In this document: positions 35,465 to 44,105 of the stretch, piece by piece
Position numbering within the stretch: the first letter of the stretch is position 1
Layout of the letters: every line of letters begins with the position of its first letter
Assembly: GCA_947177035.1 (NCBI GenBank)
Contig: CAMWSS010000012.1
Span: forward strand, 1 to 61,207
From: an uncultured Porphyromonadaceae bacterium
GTDB lineage: Bacteria > Bacteroidota > Bacteroidia > Bacteroidales > Muribaculaceae
DNA: 61,207 bases
Direction of reading: 5' to 3'
Made by a program: the position numbers and the translations under genes
The notes under the pieces: model-generated
Seen by the model: only the letters and a program-made list of their open reading frames with translations
The model's database searches: none
Told to the model about the DNA's origin: nothing

Positions 35465-36181
35465 ATGAACAGCAACAACTATCCCTTCGATATGCCGCAG
35501 TTCGGAGGCCACGACTTCGCTCTGGCCAACCGCGTGTCGACAATCATGAAGAACGTATATCTGCGCATGAGCCTCGGCCTGCTCATCACGGCCGTCACCG
35601 CCCTGCTCGCCTTCAACGAAGGCTTCGTCATGTTCATGGTCCAGCACTCATGGATCTACTGGGGACTCTTCATCGCCGAATTCGGCATCGTCATCGGCGT
35701 CAGCGCCGGAATCAGCAAAATGAAAGCATCGAGCGCCGCCGCGCTGTTCTATCTCTTCGCCATCATCAACGGACTGGCGCTGAGCATGATATTCGCAGCC
35801 TTCTCTCCCGGCTCGATCGCCAAGACATTCTTCATCACCGCCGGCACATTCGGCGCCATGTCGGTGTTTGGCTACACCACCAAACAGGATCTCACCAAAT
35901 TCGGCTCGTTCCTGTTCATGGCCCTGATCGGCCTGATCATCGCCAGCGTGGTCAACATCTTCTGGAACAACGGAACAATGGGCTGGATCATATCATTTGC
36001 CGGTGTGATCATCTTCGTGGGACTCACCGCCTGGGACACTCAGCAGGTTAAACGCATGGCCGAAGTCATGCCCGCAGCCGCCGCCGGCCACATCGCCACC
36101 CTCGGCGCCCTCTCGCTCTATCTCGACTTCATCAATCTCTTCCTCTACCTGCTCCGCTTCTTCGGCAGCAGCCGCGACTGA
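35465..36181 (+). CDS. Bax inhibitor-1 (BI-1)/YccA family membrane protein
   Basis: A protein of 238 residues with seven transmembrane helices after a short Asn-rich N-terminus (MNSNNYPFDMPQFGG). Conserved BI-1 elements are NVYLRMSLGLLITAVTALLAF and the C-terminal GLTAWDTQQVKRMAE, whose Asp in the last helices belongs to the pH-sensing pair of bacterial BI-1 calcium-leak channels. The earlier ATG at 35390 lies inside argS and encodes a polar repeat, so 35465 is preferred. Confidence 0.9.
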   Translation: MNSNNYPFDMPQFGGHDFALANRVSTIMKNVYLRMSLGLLITAVTALLAFNEGFVMFMVQHSWIYWGLFIAEFGIVIGVSAGISKMKASSAAALFYLFAIINGLALSMIFAAFSPGSIAKTFFITAGTFGAMSVFGYTTKQDLTKFGSFLFMALIGLIIASVVNIFWNNGTMGWIISFAGVIIFVGLTAWDTQQVKRMAEVMPAAAAGHIATLGALSLYLDFINLFLYLLRFFGSSRD

Positions 36182-36262
36182 CAAGACCCACCATTCTCCC
36201 TCTCCTCACCCTCCTCCCTCTCCTCACTCTCCTCACTCACTTCTCTCCCCACCCCATCACCC
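36182..36262 (+). repeat. Polypyrimidine tract before the GH20 gene
   Basis: Between the BI-1 stop and the hexosaminidase start lies a stretch almost purely of C and T on the plus strand (about 36192-36256), built of imperfect CTCCTCAC and CTCCCT units. It contains no promoter box. Such a tract is untypical of this window, could form triplex or slip, and separates the two genes by 93 bases. Confidence 0.65.
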
Positions 36263-36274
36263 TGATCGCCAATC

Positions 36275-39133
36275 ATGAAAAAACATTTCATCGCCGCCAC
36301 AGCCCTGATGCTCGCCGCAGCTCCCGCATTTGCCCGCATCGAACACATCATGCCACGCCCGAAAAACGTGACACCCTCGGCCGAAAGCACTCGCTTCGCC
36401 ACCGGACGGAACGTGAAACTCGAAGACCCCACGCAAACCGCGGAACTGCGCCGGTTCATGGACGACGCCGGACTCACCGCCGATCAGACCGCGACCGCGC
36501 GCATCACCGTCAGAACCGCACCGGTGGACGGAGCCTATGACTACACCCTGGCCGACTACCCCGACGAAGCCTACAGCCTGACCGTCAGCAACGACGAAAT
36601 CACCATTACCGCACCGACCAACACCGGAGTGATACGCGCCGCCCAGACCCTCAGGATCATGGCTCAGGACGGCGACGGATTCATTGAAGGCGCCACCATC
36701 ACCGACTGGCCCGCATTCAAACTGCGCGGATTCATGCACGACGTGGGCCGGTCGTTCATCAGCCTCGACGAACTCAAGCGCGAAATCGACCTGCTCAGCC
36801 GATTCAAAGTCAACACATTCCACTGGCACCTCACCGACAACACCGGCTGGCGCCTGGCAATCGACGCCTACCCACAGCTGACCGGCCCGGCCGCGATCAC
36901 CCGCTATCCCGGACAATTCTACACCAAAGCGCAGGCCCGCGAACTCCAGGACTATGCCGCCGAACGCGGCGTCACCGTGATTCCCGAAATCGACATGCCC
37001 GGACACTCAGGCCCCTTTGAAAGAGCAATGGGCCACAACATGCAGTCGGCCCAGGGAATTGCAGAACTGAAAATAATCCTCGCCGAAGTTGCCGAACTCT
37101 TCGACAAAGCGCCCTACATCCACATCGGCGGCGACGAAAAAAGCTTCCCTGACAGCTATCTGGTCAGCATGATCGACTATGTCCACTCGCTCGGCAAAAA
37201 AGTGGTCATCTGGAACCGCTACAACAGCCCCGCCGTGTCGGTCAACCCAAAGACCATCCCCTGCGACATGACCACGAACTGGGCCACCTCAGGCACACTC
37301 AGCGCCGGAGTGCCCAACATCGACATGCGATATAACTACACCAACCACTTCGACCTCTTCGCCGACGTGGTCGGAATCTTCAAATCCTCGATCTTCGGAG
37401 TCGAAAAAGGAAATCCCGACGTGGCCGGAACAATCTCCGCCGCATGGAACGACACCAAAACCCCGGCCGAAGCCGACATTATCCGCCAGAACAACGTCTA
37501 TGCCAACATCCTGGCATCGGCCGAAAGAGCCTGGACCGGAGGCGGACGGCAATACATCGAACAAGGCGGCACCGCACTGCCCGCCACCGGCGCAGAATTC
37601 GAGGAATTCGCCGACTGGGAACGCCGCTTCCTCTACCACAAAGCCACCACAATGGCCGAAGCCGCCCACCTGATCCCATACGTCAGGCAGACCGACGTCC
37701 GCTGGAACGTGACCGACCAGATCCCCAACTCGGGCAACGCAAACGCCGTGCTCGCCCCCGAGCAATATCTTGGCGACGGTGTCGACGTGCCCTCGTCGTT
37801 CACCATCGGAGGCACCACCTATGGCACACGCCCCGCCACCGGCGCCGGAATCTACCTGCGCCACATCTGGCACCCCACCGTCAAAGGCATATTCGACAAC
37901 CCGTCCGATAAAATGACCGCCTATGCCTGGACCTGGATATACTCGCCCGAAGAACAAGACGCCGCGGCGCTCATCGAATTCTACACCTACAGCCGGTCTG
38001 GCAACGAAAAAGCGCCCGACGCCGGAAAATGGGACCGCCGCGGATCGCGCATCTGGTTCAACGGACAGGAAATCCCGGCGCCGGCATGGCAACAGCCCGG
38101 CGCGTCGATCCTCCAGGACCAGAACGAAACCGGACTCACCAACGAAAACGTGACCGCCCGCCCGCCGGTGGCCCTGCACCTGCGCCAAGGCTGGAACAAA
38201 GTCTTCATGAAACTGCCCCACGCCAACAACGGAGGCACCGGACGCGACAAATGGCAATTCACATTCGTGATAACAGACCCCACCGGACGCGACGCCCTCG
38301 ACGGCCTGATCTACTCGCCCAACAAAGTGCTTGACGTCGAAACCGAACTGCTCATGACTGCCATCAGCGAAATGACCGCCTGGATCGACGCAAACGTCAG
38401 CGACACCCCCGGATACTATCCCGCATCGGTGACCGCCGGATTCAACAGCGTGCTCAACGAAATCATGCCCACCCTCGACACCGAAATGACCGCCGCCGAA
38501 CGCGCCGCACAGTCAGCCCGGCTCACCGCCGCGTTTGAAGAAATGAAAGCCGAAGCGCAGTCCGCCGGCATAGCCGAACCGGTCGACGGCGGAGTGTACA
38601 CGCTCTGCACCCCGCTCCGCTTCACCCGCTATGCCACCGGCAAAGGCATAGGCAAGAGCATGATCGGCGACGAAACCCCGTCTGAAGCCTCAAAATGGGA
38701 ATTCAGCATGCGCGCCGACGGCACCTTCGACATCATCAACACCACCGACCGGAGCTACGTCTCGCCACTGTCGGCCAACAACACCCCGCTCACCACAGTG
38801 GCCGCGCGCCCCGCCAGCGGATGGTCGGTCAAAGCCGCCGACGAAATCGGCTACACCATCATCACCTGCGGCTCCGCGCAATGGAACCAGACCAACAACG
38901 CCGGCCAGCAGTTCGCTGTCTATAACTGGGGAAACGGCACAAACATCTCCGACACCGGCTGCAAATACCGGTTCACGACAATCTCCACCCCCGAAGTCGG
39001 CCTCTCCGCCCCGGCAGCCGACTCCGTCTCCGCCGCTGCCGACGCGGTCTATGACCTGCAGGGCCGACGGCTCTCAGCCCCGACAACCCCAGGACTCTAC
39101 ATCGTCAAAGGACGCAAGACCGTCATCCGCTGA
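36275..39133 (+). CDS. GH20 beta-N-acetylhexosaminidase with T9SS-like tail
   Basis: A protein of 952 residues with a signal peptide (to about 21), a GH20b-type N-domain (about 25-145) and the GH20 barrel: FHWHLTDNTGWRLAI, VIPEIDMPGHSG and the catalytic Asp-Glu pair in HIGGDEKS (D287-E288). It removes terminal GlcNAc or GalNAc from glycans such as mucin. Residues of about 770-905 form a domain that recurs in the PI-PLC protein at 50537. The last 30 residues (VYDLQGRRLS then GLYIVKGRKTVIR) are a type IX sorting tail, so it is likely exported through PorV and surface-bound or released. Confidence 0.9.
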   Translation: MKKHFIAATALMLAAAPAFARIEHIMPRPKNVTPSAESTRFATGRNVKLEDPTQTAELRRFMDDAGLTADQTATARITVRTAPVDGAYDYTLADYPDEAYSLTVSNDEITITAPTNTGVIRAAQTLRIMAQDGDGFIEGATITDWPAFKLRGFMHDVGRSFISLDELKREIDLLSRFKVNTFHWHLTDNTGWRLAIDAYPQLTGPAAITRYPGQFYTKAQARELQDYAAERGVTVIPEIDMPGHSGPFERAMGHNMQSAQGIAELKIILAEVAELFDKAPYIHIGGDEKSFPDSYLVSMIDYVHSLGKKVVIWNRYNSPAVSVNPKTIPCDMTTNWATSGTLSAGVPNIDMRYNYTNHFDLFADVVGIFKSSIFGVEKGNPDVAGTISAAWNDTKTPAEADIIRQNNVYANILASAERAWTGGGRQYIEQGGTALPATGAEFEEFADWERRFLYHKATTMAEAAHLIPYVRQTDVRWNVTDQIPNSGNANAVLAPEQYLGDGVDVPSSFTIGGTTYGTRPATGAGIYLRHIWHPTVKGIFDNPSDKMTAYAWTWIYSPEEQDAAALIEFYTYSRSGNEKAPDAGKWDRRGSRIWFNGQEIPAPAWQQPGASILQDQNETGLTNENVTARPPVALHLRQGWNKVFMKLPHANNGGTGRDKWQFTFVITDPTGRDALDGLIYSPNKVLDVETELLMTAISEMTAWIDANVSDTPGYYPASVTAGFNSVLNEIMPTLDTEMTAAERAAQSARLTAAFEEMKAEAQSAGIAEPVDGGVYTLCTPLRFTRYATGKGIGKSMIGDETPSEASKWEFSMRADGTFDIINTTDRSYVSPLSANNTPLTTVAARPASGWSVKAADEIGYTIITCGSAQWNQTNNAGQQFAVYNWGNGTNISDTGCKYRFTTISTPEVGLSAPAADSVSAAADAVYDLQGRRLSAPTTPGLYIVKGRKTVIR
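38579..38995 (+). other. Domain shared with the PI-PLC protein (copy 1)
   Basis: About 138 residues between the GH20 part and the sorting tail. Shared pattern with copy 2 (51598-52024): a Trp-Glu strand before DGTF(D/N)I, an N-x(3-4)-S-x-(Y)-(I/V)SP turn, a GW(V/S) pair, a GxYTI string, a Gln-rich loop, and YNW followed by a Phe/Arg strand. The spacing of the Gly-Trp and DGTF elements suggests a beta-trefoil, ricin-like carbohydrate-binding fold; that fold is inference. Confidence 0.6.
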
Positions 39134-39162
39134 CGCTCTTCCACCCAACCACAAAAAAACAC

Positions 39163-39206
39163 CTGTCCCCGGCATGACGGCCACATGACCGACATGCCGG
39201 GGACAG
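39163..39206 (-). terminator. Terminator between the GH20 gene and lptB
   Basis: A 14-bp perfect stem (CTGTCCCCGGCATG at 39163-39176 and its complement at 39193-39206). On the minus strand it is followed by GTG and seven T residues, so it ends the lptB transcript. It may also stop transcripts coming from the GH20 gene. Confidence 0.85.
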
Positions 39207-39221
39207 CTGCATTAAGGGGGC

Positions 39222-39962
39222 TCAGTTGAACTGCTTGCGCCGGAAAATGAAATTGCGGCCCAGATACTTCTCGCGCACCACCGGATTCTCAGCCAGCTCC
39301 TCGCTTGTGCCCTGAAAAAGGATCTTGCCCTCGAAAAGCAGATAGGCACGATCGGTGATCGACAAAGTCTCGGGCGCATTATGGTCAGTGATCAGAATTC
39401 CGATATTGCGCTCCTTCAGCTTATAGACCACCGCCTGAATCTCCTCCACGGCGATAGGGTCCACGCCCGCAAAAGGCTCGTCGAGCATGATGAACGCCGG
39501 ATTGATGGCCAGACAGCGGGCAATCTCCGTGCGGCGCCGCTCGCCGCCGCTCAGCCTGTCGCCGAGATTATGGCGCACCTTCTGCAACGAAAACTCCGAA
39601 ATCAGCCGCTCCAGCTCCTGCTTGCGGTCGGCGCGCGTCAGCCCGTGGCGCATCTGCAACACCGACATGATATTGTCCTCGACGCTCAGCTTGCGAAACA
39701 CCGACGCCTCCTGAGCCAGATAGCCGATGCCGTTCTGGGCGCGCTTATAAACCGGAAAATCCGTGATGTTCAGATCATCGAGATAAATCTGCCCCTCATT
39801 CGGAGTGATCAGCCCGACGGTCATATAGAAAGTCGTGGTCTTGCCGGCGCCGTTTGGCCCGAGAAGGCCCACGATCTCGCCCTGAGTCACATTGATGCTC
39901 ACATGATTGACCACCGTGCGGCGACCATAGACCTTGACCAGGTTCTCAGTCCGGAGAATCAT
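39222..39962 (-). CDS. lptB: LPS transport ABC ATPase LptB
   Basis: A protein of 246 residues. LptB powers the LptB2FGC complex that extracts lipopolysaccharide from the inner membrane. Walker [14 protein letters not shown] (about 35-47), the Q-loop in [20 protein letters not shown], signature [15 protein letters not shown] (about 139) and Walker [20 protein letters not shown] are all present. The Phe-Ala-Gly-Val-Asp-Pro string is specific for LptB among ABC ATPases. It overlaps udk by four bases and ends in its own terminator. Confidence 0.96.
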   Translation of the reverse strand: MILRTENLVKVYGRRTVVNHVSINVTQGEIVGLLGPNGAGKTTTFYMTVGLITPNEGQIYLDDLNITDFPVYKRAQNGIGYLAQEASVFRKLSVEDNIMSVLQMRHGLTRADRKQELERLISEFSLQKVRHNLGDRLSGGERRRTEIARCLAINPAFIMLDEPFAGVDPIAVEEIQAVVYKLKERNIGILITDHNAPETLSITDRAYLLFEGKILFQGTSEELAENPVVREKYLGRNFIFRRKQFN

Positions 39963-40567
39963 GATATCTTGCTTTTTATATAGTCAGTGAGCAGACGCAT
40001 CGCCACCACATTGTTGCCACCCTGCGGAATGATCAGGTCGGCATAACGCTTCGACGGCTCGATATACTTGTTGTGCATCGGTTTGAGCACGGCCTCATAG
40101 CGGTCGGTGACCATCTGCGGAGTGCGGCCGCGCTCCACGCAGTCACGCGCGATCAGTCGGATCAGCCGGTCGTCGGCATCAGCGTCGACAAACACCTTCA
40201 CGTCCATCATCTCGCGCAACGCCGGATCGCCAAGCACCAGAATGCCCTCCACGATCACAACCTCGCGCGGCTCCACCCTCACCGTCTCGGGCTGGCGGGT
40301 ACACGTCAGATAGGAATACGTCGGCACGTCCACTCCGCGGCCGGCCTTCAACTCATGCAGATGCTCCACCAGCAGACTCCACTCAATCGCGGCCGGCTCG
40401 TCGAAATTCACCTTTGTCCGCTCCTCGGGCGGCAAATGACTCAGATCCTTATAATACGAATCCTGAGGCATCACAGCCACCTCGCCCGAAGGAAATGATT
40501 CAATTATTTTCCTGACCACTGTGGTCTTGCCGCTGGCAGTGCCGCCGGCTATGCCGATTATTATCAT
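39959..40567 (-). CDS. udk: Uridine kinase
   Basis: A protein of 202 residues starting [17 protein letters not shown], with the P-loop at residues 8-16. Udk phosphorylates uridine and cytidine in pyrimidine salvage. Further signatures are [23 protein letters not shown] and VIVEGILVL. The gene has its own -7 box 25 bases upstream (40592-40599) and is coupled to lptB by an ATGA overlap. Confidence 0.96.
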   Translation of the reverse strand: MIIIGIAGGTASGKTTVVRKIIESFPSGEVAVMPQDSYYKDLSHLPPEERTKVNFDEPAAIEWSLLVEHLHELKAGRGVDVPTYSYLTCTRQPETVRVEPREVVIVEGILVLGDPALREMMDVKVFVDADADDRLIRLIARDCVERGRTPQMVTDRYEAVLKPMHNKYIEPSKRYADLIIPQGGNNVVAMRLLTDYIKSKIS

Positions 40568-40591
40568 GTCTTTTTTCTGGATTTATTACGA

Positions 40592-40599
40592 CAAAATTA
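40592..40599 (-). promoter_or_regulatory. -7 box of udk-lptB
   Basis: The minus strand reads TAATTTTG, 24 bases before the udk ATG at 40567. It fits TAnnTTTG; a good -33 element was not found. Confidence 0.55.
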
Positions 40600-40714
40600 C
40601 GCAAAAATCCGAAAATACAGAAATTTCACGGCCCTACACTGAGAAAAAACGGCCAATTAAGAAATATTTGCAAAGTTTCAACTAAATTTTCATGCTTAAC
40701 TCACAATAAATTCG

Positions 40715-40722
40715 TAACTTTG
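40715..40722 (+). promoter_or_regulatory. -7 box of ndk
   Basis: TAACTTTG lies 29 bases before the ndk ATG. The intergenic region between udk and ndk (184 bases) is AT-rich and holds this promoter and the divergent udk box, nothing else. Confidence 0.7.
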
Positions 40723-40751
40723 AACGATTTTTTTACAACAAGAAGACAATC

Positions 40752-41216
40752 ATGGAAACATCTCTCGTCATACTCAAACCCTCGGCGGTTCTTCACGGAT
40801 ATGTCGGACAAATCATCACCCGTTTTCAGCAAAAAGGACTTGTGATCCGGGGAATGAAAATGATGCAGCTCTCCGAAGAACTGCTGCGTGAGCATTACGC
40901 CCATCTGGTCGACAGGCCGTTTTTCCCCGACCTGCTCAAATCGATGATGGCCTCGCCCGTGATCGTGATGGCCTTGTGGGGCAACGATGCCGTGGAAGTG
41001 GTCAGAATGATGACCGGAGCCACAAACGGACGCAAGGCCCTGCCGGGAACCATACGCGGCGACTTCAGCATGAGCGGACAAGAGAACATAATCCATGCTT
41101 CAGATTCACCGGCAAATGCCGAAATCGAACTGAAACGCTTCTTCAGCCCTGACGAAATTTTCAGCTACCTGCCGACATCGCTTGCCTACACATACGAACC
41201 GGCAGAAATGAAATAA
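40752..41216 (+). CDS. ndk: Nucleoside diphosphate kinase
   Basis: A protein of 154 residues. Ndk balances NTP pools by phosphate transfer through an active-site His. That His is H115 in ENIIHASDSPANAEIE, and the substrate-binding GTIRGDF lies before it. METSLVILKPSAVLHGYVG is the usual start of Bacteroidales Ndk. Length and motifs are normal. An M23 peptidase gene follows after 56 bases, without a terminator between them. Confidence 0.96.
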   Translation: METSLVILKPSAVLHGYVGQIITRFQQKGLVIRGMKMMQLSEELLREHYAHLVDRPFFPDLLKSMMASPVIVMALWGNDAVEVVRMMTGATNGRKALPGTIRGDFSMSGQENIIHASDSPANAEIELKRFFSPDEIFSYLPTSLAYTYEPAEMK

Positions 41217-41272
41217 CCCAGCTCCCCTCTGATTTCACCACCCAACAAGCCAATCACTCTCACCAAACACAG

Positions 41273-42244
41273 ATGCAATTCTCACTCAGATATGCCGTGA
41301 CGGCAATATGCCTTGCAGCGATTTGCCTCACGGTCAGAGCCGAAGAGCCGACACTGACACCCCCGGCCGTTCATCAGGCGGAACACACCGACCTGATCGC
41401 AGCCCAGCTCAACATAGGCAATCAGATCAAGGTCGACGACACCGAAGCATTCTTCGGCAACCTGTTTCCCGAAGAAGAAGAGCCGGAAGGCGACATCTTC
41501 ACCGAAGGATGGGACAGCGGCGCGGTCAACTGCTATGCAGGCATGACAGTGCCCGACGAAATGACAATCAGCCTCAAAAACTACCGCATGCCCACAGCCC
41601 CGACATACGTCACCTCCCCCTATGGCTATCGCCGGCGCTTCCGCCGCATGCACAAAGGAATAGACCTCAAAGTGCAGATCGGCGACACGATCTATGCCGC
41701 ATTCGACGGCAAAGTGCGCATTGTCCGCAACCAGGGACGCAGAAAAGGCTTTGGACTCTACGTCGTGATCCGCCACAACAACCAGCTCGAAACCGTCTAC
41801 GGCCACCTTTCGAAATTCCTCGTCGAGCCGAACGACTATGTGAAAGCCGGCGACCCCATTGCCCTCGGCGGAAACACCGGACACTCCACCGGACCGCACC
41901 TCCACTTCGAGACTCGCTACATGGGCTATGCCATCAACCCCGCGGCAATATTCGACTTCGCCAACAACGTGACCCACACCGACACGTATACGTTCACAAA
42001 AAACACCTACATGAACGCCCGCGACTACTCGCCAGGAGCCGCGGCCTACGCCCAGGCGGCTGCCGGATCACAACCCGAGGCAAAAGCCGGACGCAGCTCG
42101 GCGAGCTACTACACCATCCGCCGCGGCGACACCCTGAGCCGAATCGCATCGCGCCACGGCACCACAGTGCGCAACCTGTGCCGGCTGAACGGACTGTCAA
42201 CGTCGTCAAAACTCTCCATCGGCAAAAAAATTCGTCTCAGATAA
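41273..42244 (+). CDS. M23 metallopeptidase with C-terminal LysM domain
   Basis: A protein of 323 residues with a signal peptide (to about 23, TVRAEE), an acidic linker, a LytM/M23 domain (about 112-225) and a LysM repeat (about 278-323, YYTIRRGDTLSRIASRHGT). Zinc ligands are the His and Asp of MHKGIDLK and the first His of GPHLHFET. It is likely a peptidoglycan DD-endopeptidase or amidase activator acting in the periplasm. The Ala-rich linker (about 250-275) separates the two domains. Confidence 0.93.
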   Translation: MQFSLRYAVTAICLAAICLTVRAEEPTLTPPAVHQAEHTDLIAAQLNIGNQIKVDDTEAFFGNLFPEEEEPEGDIFTEGWDSGAVNCYAGMTVPDEMTISLKNYRMPTAPTYVTSPYGYRRRFRRMHKGIDLKVQIGDTIYAAFDGKVRIVRNQGRRKGFGLYVVIRHNNQLETVYGHLSKFLVEPNDYVKAGDPIALGGNTGHSTGPHLHFETRYMGYAINPAAIFDFANNVTHTDTYTFTKNTYMNARDYSPGAAAYAQAAAGSQPEAKAGRSSASYYTIRRGDTLSRIASRHGTTVRNLCRLNGLSTSSKLSIGKKIRLR

Positions 42245-42319
42245 CACAATATAGGCACTCCGGCAAGCGTTATTGAAGTGTTAACCATCCTCACCAACAC
42301 CTCAAAACATCACTTGCCT

Positions 42320-42463
42320 ATGGCTGAAGTCTCTACCCCTGTGTCAACAGAGCCTCTGAGTTCCCTGAAATCCACAAATCCACGCCAGTCAACCATTGCA
42401 TTCCTGCGCCAGTTCGCGAGATGCTATGTGCCGATGCCCCACGGTGGAATGGTCCTGAACTGA
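42320..42463 (+). CDS. Small conserved-looking protein (47 residues)
   Basis: A short frame starting MAEVSTPVSTEPLSS and ending with IAFLRQFARCYVPMPHGGMVLN. I have a recollection of similar small Bacteroidales proteins in which a low-complexity start is followed by FLRQFAR-x-Y and a terminal Leu-Asn, so this is offered as a real gene of unknown function. It is followed after 37 bases by a terminator hairpin, as a real gene would be. It has no signal peptide or membrane segment. Confidence 0.5.
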   Translation: MAEVSTPVSTEPLSSLKSTNPRQSTIAFLRQFARCYVPMPHGGMVLN

Positions 42464-42500
42464 AGAGCCACTGAAAAAATCCTCCCCCCCCACAACAAAA

Positions 42501-42546
42501 AAGAGTCTTGCACAGAATTAAAATGAGTAAGACTCTTATTCTTTTT
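42501..42546 (+). terminator. Terminator after the small 47-residue gene
   Basis: AAGAGTCTT (42501-42509) pairs with AAGACTCTT (42529-42537), with a 19-base loop, followed by ATTCTTTTT. A C8 tract sits just before it (42484-42491). Confidence 0.7.
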
Positions 42547-42550
42547 CACG

Positions 42551-42589
42551 CTGCCGAGACACTCCCGGAAAACATTCCGGGTGCGGCAG
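42551..42589 (+). other. Nested hairpin upstream of the YcxB-like gene
   Basis: An outer stem CTGCCG/CGGCAG (42551-42556 and 42584-42589) encloses a perfect CCCGGAA/TTCCGGG stem with a four-base loop. It lies 57 bases before the next gene and straight after a terminator. It has no T tail. It could be a leader structure or a second terminator half. Confidence 0.45.
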
Positions 42590-42646
42590 ACGTTAATCTG
42601 AAACCCCTGTCCGGGCACCACCCGCCCCAACATCACCACAACATCA

Positions 42647-43192
42647 ATGACGCAGACCCTACATACCGCCATGCACCACATATCGGCCCACCGATACATG
42701 ACCACGGTGTCGGAAGAATGGCTCTCACGCTATTGGCCGGCACTGGTTCTTCCGGTCGCGATATGCGTCGCCATCGGTCTGGTCTTTGACCCGGCGTTCA
42801 CGTTTGTCGCATTCATGCTGCTCTGCATCGTGCTGCCCATGGTCATGATGATGCTATACTTCAACCATGCCCTCACACCCGAAGCCTCCATGGCCGTGCG
42901 GCCACACATCATGGCCATAGGCCCGGACTCGGGCATCGACGTGACCTTCGCTCCCGACCCCGTCACCGGACGCGAATACACCCCCGTGCATATCGACTGG
43001 CAAGAAATCAGCCAGGCCGAAATCCGCTCTGACGACGTGGTGCTCAGATTCCACGACCGCAACTTCCGCTACGTGATCATCCCCTACTCCGCCCTCATTG
43101 GCGACGATGACGACCCCGACGGAACCCAGCCGACGGCCCGGCTGCACCAGATGCTGAACGACGCCGGAAAAATCAGAGACATAACCATCTAA
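42647..43192 (+). CDS. YcxB-like inner-membrane protein
   Basis: A protein of 181 residues with two adjacent transmembrane helices (about 31-50 and 52-72) and a soluble C-terminal domain. The latter (VHIDWQEISQAEIRSDDVVLRF, then FRYVIIPYSALI) resembles the YcxB-like domain found in many small Gram-positive and Bacteroidales membrane proteins of unknown function. The start is uncertain: an ATG at about 42698 (MTTVSEEWLSRYW) would remove 17 His-rich residues. It precedes the DUF3298 lipoprotein by 22 bases and is probably co-transcribed. Confidence 0.65.
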   Translation: MTQTLHTAMHHISAHRYMTTVSEEWLSRYWPALVLPVAICVAIGLVFDPAFTFVAFMLLCIVLPMVMMMLYFNHALTPEASMAVRPHIMAIGPDSGIDVTFAPDPVTGREYTPVHIDWQEISQAEIRSDDVVLRFHDRNFRYVIIPYSALIGDDDDPDGTQPTARLHQMLNDAGKIRDITI

Positions 43193-43214
43193 TATAAAAA
43201 TTCCAAGACCAACA

Positions 43215-44021
43215 ATGAACACTTTTTTCAGAACAATCTTTCCGATGCTGACGGCCGGAGCGCTCGCCATAACCGCCGAATCATGCGGAGGGGGCGAGTC
43301 CGACACCATCGACTTCGTCACCCGCGCCGACTCCACCGCAGTGCTGCTGCCCGACTATCTCGGAGATTCAGCCTATGTCACGTCGCGCTACAGCGTGGTC
43401 TGGCCCGAAAAGATCAAAAGCCAGGATTTCGACGCATTCAAAGACAGTCTGGTCAACATCACGTTCGGCACCACCGGATCCAACACGTTTGACCAGGCTG
43501 TAGCCGAATTCATGAAGCAGCCGCTGCTGACCGCAATGGACGCCGACACCATGACGACACTCCCCGCCGACTACACCACCGCGATGGAATCGCTCTACAT
43601 AACCGTCAACGACGTTGAAAGCAACGTGAGCCTGCTATCGCCTGATCTGCTGGTGATCGACGTCGCCCACTACAGCTACATGGCCCACGCCGCACACGGA
43701 ATGTCGACCCTCCGCTTCCTGAACTACTCGATCAAGGAACACACCCTTCTGACCCCCGACAACTTCTTCACCTCCGACGCGGCCGGAGCGCTCGGCCCGA
43801 TCATCAAAGAAGCCGCACAGAAAAAATATTCGGAAAACGCACTGTTTGCCGACGCGACCTACACGATCGATAACTTCCGCATCACCGAAGAAAACGTCGA
43901 ATTCGTCTATCAGCCATACGATGTCGGCCCATACGCATCGGGCATAATCACAGTAGCCCTCAGCCATTACGACGTCAGACCCTACCTGACACCGGTGGCT
44001 CTCTCCACCCTCGGCCTCTGA
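43215..44021 (+). CDS. DUF3298 lipoprotein (RsiV-like fold)
   Basis: A protein of 268 residues with a lipoprotein signal ending at Cys24 (TAESCGGGE). The mature part has a DUF4163-like N-terminal half (VTSRYSVVWPEKI) and a DUF3298 C-terminal half: TLLTPDNFFTSDAAGALGPI and FVYQPYDVGPYASGIITVAL, similar to the extracellular part of the anti-sigma factor RsiV, which binds lysozyme. No transmembrane or sigma-binding part is present here, so a role as a ligand-binding lipoprotein is possible but unproven. Confidence 0.8.
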   Translation: MNTFFRTIFPMLTAGALAITAESCGGGESDTIDFVTRADSTAVLLPDYLGDSAYVTSRYSVVWPEKIKSQDFDAFKDSLVNITFGTTGSNTFDQAVAEFMKQPLLTAMDADTMTTLPADYTTAMESLYITVNDVESNVSLLSPDLLVIDVAHYSYMAHAAHGMSTLRFLNYSIKEHTLLTPDNFFTSDAAGALGPIIKEAAQKKYSENALFADATYTIDNFRITEENVEFVYQPYDVGPYASGIITVALSHYDVRPYLTPVALSTLGL

Positions 44022-44040
44022 CACTTATCTGACAAAAAAC

Positions 44041-44090
44041 AAACCGGCAACCGCCCGTCCGCGCCAATGCGCCAAGGCTGTTGCCGGTTT
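44041..44090. terminator. Bidirectional terminator between DUF3298 and Lrp genes
   Basis: AAACCGGCAAC (44041-44051) pairs exactly with GTTGCCGGTTT (44080-44090). On the minus strand the stem is followed by GTTTTTTG, a proper T tail for the Lrp gene. On the plus strand the T tail is poor. Confidence 0.8.
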
Positions 44091-44105
44091 GCTATATGAA
44101 CCGTC

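Noticed and set aside
37289-38257. Minus-strand frame of 322 codons
   Set aside because: It is a shadow of the GH20 gene, which has catalytic residues, signal peptide and sorting tail on the other strand.
42481-42491. C8 tract as a phase-variation switch
   Set aside because: It lies between a stop codon and a terminator, not in a promoter or coding frame.
42508-42789. Plus-strand frame of 93 codons
   Set aside because: It starts inside a terminator hairpin and overlaps the YcxB-like gene in another frame; its composition is His/Pro-rich and non-protein-like.
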